Source of the DNA: Candidatus Hodarchaeota archaeon
GTDB taxonomy: Archaea; Asgardarchaeota; Heimdallarchaeia; Hodarchaeales; YT1-039
Length of the DNA stretch: 5,751 bases
Direction: 5' to 3'
Assembly: GCA_016840025.1 (NCBI GenBank)
Contig: JAEOTF010000505.1
Coordinates: 1 to 5,751, forward strand
Position 1 is the stretch's first letter. Each line of letters begins with the position of its first letter. Position numbers and translations under genes: made by a program. The notes under the pieces were generated by a model. That model saw only the letters and a program-made list of their open reading frames with translations, ran no database searches and was not told where the DNA came from. Shown here in pieces: positions 1-4,871 of this stretch.

Positions 1-42
1 AATAACGTTCTACATATTTCGCAGAAGAAATTTGGAATAAAA

Positions 43-1209
43 ATGTACTATTTATTTTTTTGGATAGTTCCATTTGTCTTTTCGATTGCAGTATTTTGTA
101 AATTTATAATTTTTTCTTATATTAGTTTACGATCTAAAAAACAGATACAATTTGAAGAATACACTCCAAAAGTTGCACTAATAATTCCCTGTCGTGGACT
201 TGATGTAGATTTTAAAAGAAATATCCAAGCCTTTCTACAACAAGACTATCCCGACTACACAGTAATTTTTATAACAAATACGAATGAAGATCCCGCTTAT
301 AAATTTCTGAAAAAAATGATTAAAAAGAGTAATAGAGCTATTATTGAAACAGCGGGAATCGTCAAAAATAGAAGTGGAAAAGTTAATAGTCTTTTAAAAG
401 GGTTGACTCTAACTAATAAAGCGACAGTATTAGTATTTGCTGATTCAGACGCTCAACCAAATAAATTATGGCTTCGCAATCTTGTTCTTCCTTTAAAAGA
501 CCGCACAATAGGGGCTACCTCTGGACATCCTTGGCATATACCAAAGAAACTGAATTTAAGTAGTTGTCTTTTGGCCCTTACATATAATATTAGTGCAATA
601 CTTGCAATGGACGATTCTAATAACCTGCGATCTTTATGGGGAGGATCAATGGCTGTTACTAAAGAAACATTCTATAAAGCTAAGGTTGATAAAGCATGGT
701 CTGGAGCATATTTAGATGATAGTACTATTTCTCATCAAATTAGAAAATTAGGTCTTAGGCTATTCTTTGTTCCTGAATGTCTTACTCCAATACCTGTTAA
801 CTGTAATTTTAACTATTATTTGAACGCTTTAAAAAAAAGTTTAATTTCAATTCGTATTTATGATTTTAAAAAATGGATTCTAATAGGTTTTTTTTATGTT
901 TTTAACTTTCTATTTTACGTTGGAAGCGTGTTTTTAGCGGTTTTTATTTTGGTTCATGATATTAGTTTTTTATATTTTTGTATATTTTTATTGTTATTAA
1001 TTCCATTTAACATTCTTCTTGTTTTTATCTGCTTAAATATAATATAAAGAACTAAAATTAATTTTATAGCATTTCTTCTCCCGTTGGTCGAAATAATTGG
1101 CTTTGTCACTCACATAAGATCTGCTTTAACAAACAAGGTATATTGGAGAGGTACGATATACAAACTTATTTCACCTTCAATAACTGAAGTAATTATATGT
1201 GGAGAATAA
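43..1209 (+). pseudogene. Membrane glycosyltransferase, GT2 / ceramide glucosyltransferase-like, interrupted by an in-frame stop
   Basis: Probably transfers a sugar from a nucleotide sugar to a membrane lipid or lipid-linked acceptor at the inner face of the membrane. An N-terminal membrane helix (residues about 3-29) is followed by a GT-A fold: beta strand and P-C-R-G near 44-52, a D-S-D metal-binding motif at 134-136, G-G-S at 200-202, and L-D-D-S with the likely catalytic acid at 225-226. A degenerate R-x-Y-x-x-x-K-W segment (271-278) precedes two or three helices (280-333). The first reading stops at TAA 1045-1047 after 334 residues. The same frame then runs 53 more codons to TAA 1207-1209 and encodes another hydrophobic helix plus V-Y-W-R-G-T-I-Y-K-L, the C-terminal signature of this family. 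A single nonsense change, without frameshift, therefore explains the break. The frame is open upstream to the window edge, but ATG 43 is preferred because the hydrophobic helix starts there. The truncated 334-residue product could still fold; activity is uncertain. Very AT-rich. Specific donor and acceptor are unknown. Confidence 0.82.
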
Positions 1210-1248
1210 AATATAATTTCGCAAAAGATACAAATTCATGAACAAATT

Positions 1249-1253
1249 AGGAG
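1249..1253 (+). promoter_or_regulatory. Shine-Dalgarno of the epimerase gene
   Basis: AGGAG lies nine bases before ATG 1263. It is the clearest ribosome-binding site in the window and fixes the epimerase start. The glycosyltransferase frame ends 53 bases before this start, so the two genes could be cotranscribed. Confidence 0.75.
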
Positions 1254-1262
1254 TTAACAGAA

Positions 1263-2210
1263 ATGAAATGGTCAAAAAAGAGAGTTCTAGTAACTGGAGC
1301 TGAAGGCTTTATTGGAAGCCATCTATGTAACAAACTATTAGAACAGAATGCCACCATATTCGCACTAGATAGCAAACGTGTACTTAAAAATTTACAAACA
1401 ATAGAAAAAGACGTTAATTTTATCTGCGGAGATGTTACAAATTTTGATCTTATTAAAAGTGCGATAAAAGATGTAGATATTGTTTATCACTTAGCAGCAC
1501 AAGGATGTGTCCATTTATCACGAAAAAAACCTTGGGAAACGGTTTATACAAATTTGATTGGGTCATTAAATGTTTTAGAAGCTGCCAGAATAACCAAAGG
1601 TTTAGAACTTGTAGTTTATCCTGGTTCTGATAAAGAATATGGTGAACTATCAATCAATGCCTTTGATGAAAATCATCCATTAGATTCTATAAATTCTCCT
1701 TATGATGTAAGTAAAATAGCAGCAGATAAGCTCTTTTTTTGTTATCATTTTAATTATGGTATACCTGCGGTGGTTCTTCGTCTTTCAAATGTTTATGGAC
1801 CTAAACAATCTTACCGAAATGTTATCCCCGAATTCATAAAGCAGGCTTTGTCTTATGATAGAATTATTATAGGAAAAGGCAATAAGCAAGATATGCCCAC
1901 TCGGGATTTTGTATTCGTTAGTGACGTAATTAAAGCGTTTTTAGTTGTAGCAGAACAAAAGGATAGATCGATTGGTGAGGTATTTAATATTGGGACAGGA
2001 AAGAGGACAAACATTGTAGACTTGGCAAAAAAAATTTTAAAATTACTATCGTTACCAATAAATATTCAATTCAAAGGAGATTATTCTACTGACATAAAAA
2101 ATGAAGTAGTTAGCTGGGATAAAGCGAGAAAACTACTTAAGTGGTATCCAAATATCGAATTAGAAGATGGCTTACAGAAGACTATTGAATATTATAAATT
2201 GGCATTATGA
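1263..2210 (+). CDS. NAD(P)-dependent NDP-sugar epimerase/dehydratase (extended SDR)
   Basis: Cytoplasmic enzyme expected to change the configuration of, or dehydrate, a nucleotide-linked sugar (UDP-, GDP- or dTDP-) for surface glycan synthesis. The 315-residue length is typical. A Rossmann motif G-x-x-G-x-x-G sits at 12-18, followed by an acidic residue (D36) that usually holds the adenosine ribose of NAD. H-L-A-A-Q is at 76-80. The catalytic triad reads S122, Y147 and K151 (Y-x-x-x-K), with the 25-residue Ser-Tyr spacing of GalE. R-L-S-N-V-Y-G-P (173-180) and T-R-D-F-V-F-V-S-D (213-221) are family substrate-binding segments. N-I-G-T-G (242-246) is also conserved. No active-site residue is missing, so it looks functional although its neighbours are broken. 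The stop overlaps a possible downstream start as ATGA. Substrate cannot be told: GalE-like epimerase, 4,6-dehydratase or a related reductase all remain possible. I assign the family with high confidence and no symbol. Confidence 0.93.
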   Translation: MKWSKKRVLVTGAEGFIGSHLCNKLLEQNATIFALDSKRVLKNLQTIEKDVNFICGDVTNFDLIKSAIKDVDIVYHLAAQGCVHLSRKKPWETVYTNLIGSLNVLEAARITKGLELVVYPGSDKEYGELSINAFDENHPLDSINSPYDVSKIAADKLFFCYHFNYGIPAVVLRLSNVYGPKQSYRNVIPEFIKQALSYDRIIIGKGNKQDMPTRDFVFVSDVIKAFLVVAEQKDRSIGEVFNIGTGKRTNIVDLAKKILKLLSLPINIQFKGDYSTDIKNEVVSWDKARKLLKWYPNIELEDGLQKTIEYYKLAL

Positions 2211-2248
2211 TTTTGGGTATTAAAATAACACGCGCTAGTTACAAGTAA
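2207..2248 (+). pseudogene. Orphan 13-codon frame overlapping the epimerase stop
   Basis: ATG 2207-2209 overlaps the epimerase TGA as ATGA, the usual arrangement of translationally coupled operon genes. The frame reads M-I-L-G-I-K and then closes after 13 codons at TAA 2246-2248. A start placed like this suggests a lost downstream gene whose body has decayed. The M-I-L-G-I beginning is seen in several families, including carbamoyltransferases, but five residues are not enough to assign one. It may also be chance. Confidence 0.2.
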
Positions 2249-2309
2249 TTTCATTTACACGTAAGAGTTAGCTATAATACTATTGTCCGTAAGATGGTAT
2301 ACATACTAA

Positions 2310-2318
2310 GCGCGCGCG
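2310..2318. repeat. GCGCGCGC run, copy 1
   Basis: GCGCGCGCG in AT-rich non-coding DNA, 100 bases after the epimerase stop, in the context C-T-A-A before and T-C-T-T-G after. One of four runs of this core in the window, none of them in an intact gene. Function unknown. Confidence 0.6.
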
Positions 2319-2500
2319 TCTTGATGATAACTGTTAAAAAGTTTACTACCAATATTACCCTTAAGCTGTTACCCCTCACATAACCTATCTAACGTTATTC
2401 ACTTTCTAAATCAATATAGATTTGAAAATCAGCTAGCTATACCCATAAGAACATAAACCCATGCATGCTATTATATTTTAAGACACGTAGTACGTAATAA

Positions 2501-2758
2501 TTTACAGGCGATAAGTATGGAAATGAGTTGTTCCACATGCGATAGAAAGAACTGTTTGCTACAGAAGAAATTTCTAAGAAGGATCTTGGTACAACTTTTA
2601 GGGTGCAACTATTGGCGAAATGTAAAGTTGGGGTATATACCAATGGGGGAAGTAGATAGCTAGATAGCGTGGTTATAATCGGTATCAAAATCTTCTGGTA
2701 TGTTTTTTTAGCAAAGTCTAACGGAGCAAAGTTGATAGATAACGTCATTAACCCGTGC
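2501..2758 (+). pseudogene. Possible decayed gene, interrupted by two TAG codons
   Basis: A frame starting after TAA 2498-2500 has coding-like residue content but is broken by two TAG codons (2543-2545 and 2657-2659) and ends at TAA 2759-2761. The best part reads K-E-L-F-A-T-E-E-I-S-K-K, then later L-L-A-K and, after the second stop, L-D-S-V-V-I-I-G. This vaguely recalls the SAF domain at the C-terminus of NeuB-type sialic/legionaminic acid synthases (start like R-S-L-x-A-x-x-D-I-K-K-G, then L-x-A-K-R-P, then L-D-x-V-I-G). That would fit a surface-sugar cluster, but the match is by eye, spread over stops, and could be accidental. No ribosome-binding site or start belongs to it. Confidence 0.2.
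2653..2668. repeat. Perfect tandem duplication of TAGATAGC
   Basis: TAGATAGC occurs twice head to tail. The second TAG of the interrupted 2501-2758 frame lies inside it. Short enough to be slippage in unselected DNA, in keeping with decay of this stretch. Confidence 0.5.
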
Positions 2759-2829
2759 GCGTAATTATCCCTGTTATTTTCATGAAAAGTAATTACAGAG
2801 GGTCAGCTGAAAGATTCGGTTACCCCTTA

Positions 2830-2839
2830 GCGCGCGCGG
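2830..2839. repeat. GCGCGCGC run, copy 2, at the edge of the formyltransferase-like remnant
   Basis: GCGCGCGCGG preceded by T-T-A. The coding-like formyltransferase fragment begins about one base further on, so this run may mark a rearrangement junction or a deletion end point. It shares TAGCGCGCGC with the copy near 4798. Confidence 0.6.
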
Positions 2840-2840
2840 T

Positions 2841-3131
2841 TCACAGATTTTAAATTATTGGATATCGCATCTGAACGATGAGCCATCCGACAGAATTTAT
2901 AATCGAGCAAAATACGCTCTTAAACACGAACGAAACAAGCTTCCTATTTTTAAAATTGTGAAAGAAGACAATAAACAAATTGAATTTAATCATTGGCCTA
3001 AACCTAGAGAGGAGTCGGAATTGCAGTGGGGAGCCAGTACGGGAATATATAATAAAATAACGAAAAGTTTTAGCGGGCCCTTCACTTGTGCACGCCAATT
3101 CACAACTGATGTGCGGAAGCAAGCTAGTTAG
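2841..3131 (+). pseudogene. Formyltransferase fragment (Fmt/ArnA-like catalytic domain, C-terminal part), no start
   Basis: A frame open from 2811 to TAG 3129-3131 has strongly coding-like content from about 2841. It reads S-D-R-I-Y-N-R-A near 2880, then P-K-P-R-E-E-S-E-L-Q-W (2997-3029), then I-Y-N-K-I-T-K-S-F-S-G-P-F (3045-3083). In formyltransferases the end of the catalytic domain reads like D-T-x-x-x-L-Y-x-K-x, then P-K-R-x-P-E-D-x-x-I-D-W, then I-Y-N-x-I-R-A-x-x-x-P-Y-P-G-A-F. Order and spacing of the three blocks agree. The N-terminal half with the N-H-D catalytic residues is absent, there is no start codon with a ribosome-binding site, and the sequence after about 3100 no longer looks like the family. 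I read it as the relic of a sugar-nucleotide N-formyltransferase, fitting the neighbouring epimerase, or less likely of methionyl-tRNA formyltransferase. The - strand frame at 2850-3122 is its shadow. Confidence 0.45.
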
Positions 3132-3139
3132 AAATATTA

Positions 3140-3158
3140 TGTTATCTCGCAGATAACA
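3140..3158. promoter_or_regulatory. Perfect 8-bp inverted repeat upstream of the Shedu gene
   Basis: TGTTATCT and AGATAACA are exact reverse complements separated by CGC, about 108 bases before the Shedu start and just after the formyltransferase remnant. With no T-run after it, it is a poor intrinsic terminator. It could be an operator for a dimeric regulator, or a small hairpin. No partner gene is visible. Confidence 0.35.
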
Positions 3159-3177
3159 ACTACAGGATTAAAATAGT

Positions 3178-3185
3178 GCGTACGC
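3178..3185. repeat. GCGTACGC palindrome, left of the Shedu gene
   Basis: An 8-bp palindrome 80 bases before the Shedu start. An identical octamer lies at 4729-4736, beyond the gene's 3' end. Both sit in AT-rich non-coding DNA. Confidence 0.4.
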
Positions 3186-3265
3186 TAAACGAGTTGATGA
3201 TATTAAGAAGAATTTTAAGTAAATAAATTAGCCACTTCTGATAGTAATAAAACGAGATTGAAAAA

Positions 3266-4396
3266 ATGGATGCACTCAAGAGATTTGTCAAAACTTATAC
3301 TGAAGAACTTAGGACATTAATCGGGCAGATTCCAAAGGAGCGTTGGATGATATTTCCAGATTTTTTCTATCAACCGTATATAATTCGAGCTAGACTATGC
3401 TCAAATGGCGTGACTATCCTATTCAAAAGAAGAGCAGAACGCGAATCGGTTACTGTAAAGGCTTCGAAGAAACGCGTAGAGGAAGTTTTTCTTCCATATT
3501 TACCTCCTCCTACTTATCTCGCAGTCTTTAGTTGGACAAATGCCACTAGAGTATTGCATATGAACCATAATCTCAACAATTGGGATTGGGCGATTAATCC
3601 AGCAAAAGGGAAAAGGTTTCAGAGAGGTGGTGAGAATTTTCACAGAAGGAGCGTCATGCATTTAGATAAATCTTGTGAAATTCAAATGATGAATTGCAGG
3701 CTGTCAGGGGTAAACGACTATGGCAGAGTAAACTCACTTATTCGTTTTCTTTGGATGATGACAGAAAACTGCGTAGAACTTACTGAACAAAAAGCAAAGT
3801 GGTATGCGGATAATGACTTCACGCGTTATTTAAACCATGCATTGTTTATACAGTCACCCCTTCAATTGTCCGCTAAAATAAAGAAGATCCTTATAACAAT
3901 GTTAAAAGAGCTGAAAAACCAATTTGAAGAGTTGATTTCTCGAACTGATGGTGATGAACAGGAAGTACAAGATTTCCTCGAAGATCATACATCAATCATC
4001 GACCTAAATGCAAAACGTGTTCTTCCAAAACAGACGCTTGGAACAACCAACGAAGCTGATTTCATTTTAGTATATGCTGACGGTGTTAGGGTTGTTGAAA
4101 TAAAGAAACCCCATGACCTAATATTTAAAGAATTAATATTCTCTTCCATAACTAATTTAGCTTTGTCTGAATTAACACGTTATCAAAAATGGCTAAAATC
4201 TAATGTGTTAGTGGCAAAGGAACGTTATGGTTCTGATGTATTGAAGAAAGGTTGGGGTATTATAGGAAGGATAAAAGACATGAATGGTGAACAAATAAAA
4301 GAGTTAGCCGATTACAATTCAAAAAGTAAGGCAAATTTCATTAAAACTTATGATAATTTGCTGGAGAATTTTAATCTAAGACTTAGCCAAATATAA
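3266..4396 (+). CDS. Shedu-type defence nuclease (SduA, DUF4263) with an unrecognised N-terminal half
   Basis: Shedu proteins are single-gene anti-phage systems in which a PD-(D/E)xK nuclease domain is coupled to variable N-terminal sensing domains. Here the C-terminal half shows the family pattern in order: E-x-E-x-Q-x-F-L-E (231-239), L-P-K-Q-T-L-G (253-259), A-D-F-I-L (264-268) with D265 as the metal ligand, and V-E-I-K-K-P (277-282) giving E278 and K280 of the E-x-K motif. Then follow A-L-S-E-L-T-R-Y-Q-K-W-L (299-310), G-I-I-G-R-I (331-336) and the closing T-Y-D-N-L-L (361-366). All predicted catalytic residues are present. Residues 1-200 are soluble, rich in aromatic residues, and match no domain I know; they may sense the phage or gate the nuclease. 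A frame stop at 3248-3250 leaves ATG 3266 as the only ATG near the 5' end, with a weak G-A-G (3254-3256) before it. It stands alone between decayed DNA and a convergent gene, consistent with an acquired defence gene. Confidence 0.87.
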   Translation: MDALKRFVKTYTEELRTLIGQIPKERWMIFPDFFYQPYIIRARLCSNGVTILFKRRAERESVTVKASKKRVEEVFLPYLPPPTYLAVFSWTNATRVLHMNHNLNNWDWAINPAKGKRFQRGGENFHRRSVMHLDKSCEIQMMNCRLSGVNDYGRVNSLIRFLWMMTENCVELTEQKAKWYADNDFTRYLNHALFIQSPLQLSAKIKKILITMLKELKNQFEELISRTDGDEQEVQDFLEDHTSIIDLNAKRVLPKQTLGTTNEADFILVYADGVRVVEIKKPHDLIFKELIFSSITNLALSELTRYQKWLKSNVLVAKERYGSDVLKKGWGIIGRIKDMNGEQIKELADYNSKSKANFIKTYDNLLENFNLRLSQI

Positions 4397-4470
4397 AACG
4401 TTCAATAATGGAAGTTTTCATTTTAACATCTCTAACTATAACTCAAGTTTTCAAAGAAGTACTATTCGGT

Positions 4471-4489
4471 GATTCCGATTCTAGGAATC
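4471..4489. terminator. Small hairpin downstream of the Shedu gene
   Basis: GATTCC and GGAATC pair as a perfect 6-bp stem around a 7-base loop, 74 bases after the Shedu stop. The following bases are pyrimidine-rich (TTCTTTCCTTTCTC region) but not a clean T-run. It may end transcription weakly, or be chance. Confidence 0.2.
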
Positions 4490-4666
4490 CATTCTTTCCT
4501 TTCTCAAATATATGGCGAACGATAAGGCTTCTTCATTGATTAGGATTTCAATAGTCTGCGTGTTGCCCACCTGTATTCGGAGAATTTCAACTTCGGATTC
4601 AAAGAACTCATTTATTCTTCACGTTAAATATCTGCGCGCGCTATCACCTAAATATAGTGTTGTCAT
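4481..4666 (-). pseudogene. Possible broken small gene on the - strand, internal TGA
   Basis: From ATG (4666-4664) the frame reads 15 codons, meets TGA (4621-4619), then continues 45 codons to TAG (4483-4481). The second part begins R-I-N-E-F-F-E-S-E-V and later has I-E-I-L-I-N-E-E-A and L-R-K-E-R. It is charged and amphipathic like a real protein, but I recognise no family. A run of GCGCGCGC lies inside the first part. An open run of 45 codons is not rare in AT-rich DNA, so this is weak. Confidence 0.18.
4634..4645. repeat. GCGCGCGCTATC, copy 3
   Basis: An exact 12-base match to the copy at 4800-4811, 166 bases apart in direct orientation. It sits in non-coding AT-rich DNA and shares its core with the runs at 2310 and 2830. 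Confidence 0.6.
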
Positions 4667-4728
4667 TCCCGATTAACAGTGATGACCCAATCCGTTGCAC
4701 TTAAACAGTTTCAGTTCAAATACATAGA

Positions 4729-4736
4729 GCGTACGC
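4729..4736. repeat. GCGTACGC palindrome, right of the Shedu gene
   Basis: Identical to the octamer at 3178-3185. The pair encloses the Shedu gene, with 80 bases on the left and about 330 on the right. Whether they belong together is unknown. Confidence 0.4.
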
Positions 4737-4797
4737 ATAATTTTAATATTCTAAAAGTGTTTCAGGGCCTAAAAATGGATTATACCTTTCTCAACAC

Positions 4798-4811
4798 TAG
4801 CGCGCGCTATC
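4798..4811. repeat. TAGCGCGCGCTA palindrome, copy 4 of the GC run
   Basis: TAGCGCGCGCTA (4798-4809) is a perfect 12-bp palindrome, and GCGCGCGCTATC (4800-4811) repeats the 12-mer at 4634. It lies about 60 bases from the end of the GC-rich oxidoreductase gene. Confidence 0.6.
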
Positions 4812-4816
4812 TTAAA

Positions 4817-4844
4817 GTTACGTTAGTTACATTAGCTAGCTAGC
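4817..4844. repeat. Imperfect 9-base tandem repeat followed by GCTAGCTAGC
   Basis: GTTACGTTA and GTTACATTA stand in tandem with one difference and are followed directly by GCTAGCTAGC, a 10-bp palindrome. The block lies right at the transition from AT-rich to GC-rich sequence. Confidence 0.45.
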
Positions 4845-4871
4845 GAGTGGGAGCCGGTGAACGTTAGGGTC

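Larger units (their letters stand above)
2211..2840. other. Gene-free stretch with decayed sequence and palindromic motifs
   Basis: About 630 bases hold no intact gene on either strand. Stops are dense in all frames up to about 2500. The stretch contains the runs GCGCGCGCG (2310-2318) and GCGCGCGCGG (2830-2839), a shorter CGTGCGCG near 2754, AGCTAGCT (2431-2438), ATGCATGC (2461-2468) and the tandem repeat TAGATAGC (2653-2668). A coding-like but interrupted frame is described separately at 2501-2758. A 103-codon open frame on the - strand (2437-2748) has no recognisable motif and I treat it as spurious. I see no RNA gene and no convincing terminator after the epimerase. Confidence 0.6.
4397..4871. 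other. Non-coding stretch between convergent genes, rich in palindromes
   Basis: About 475 bases separate the ends of the Shedu gene and the oxidoreductase gene, which face each other. A + strand frame of 43 codons (4408-4539) has no ribosome-binding site and no recognisable motif. A broken - strand frame is described at 4481-4666. The stretch also holds a small hairpin (4471-4489), GCGTACGC (4729-4736), two copies of GCGCGCGCTATC, and a block of short repeats at 4798-4844. No classical terminator with a GC stem and T-run is seen for either gene. GC content rises sharply from about 4845. Confidence 0.6.

Noticed and set aside
1453..1653. 66-codon open frame on the - strand
   Set aside because: Lies wholly inside the epimerase gene, antisense to its conserved H-L-A-A-Q and active-site serine region, and has no domain-like content.
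22..2573. Shared 12-mer CAGAAGAAATTT at 22-33 and 2562-2573
   Set aside because: About one such low-complexity 12-mer match is expected by chance in a window of this size and composition.
2437..2748. 103-codon open frame on the - strand
   Set aside because: No recognisable motif or ribosome-binding site; the opposite strand carries the more protein-like, though broken, frame.
2850..3122. 90-codon open frame on the - strand
   Set aside because: Antisense shadow of the formyltransferase-like fragment, whose + strand translation carries ordered family motifs.
3194..3222. TTGATG with an AT-rich element 17 bases on as a promoter for the Shedu gene
   Set aside because: The downstream hexamer is a poor -10 match, and such elements are everywhere in AT-rich DNA.
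4408..4539. 43-codon + strand frame after the Shedu gene
   Set aside because: No ribosome-binding site, no motif, and a length expected by chance.
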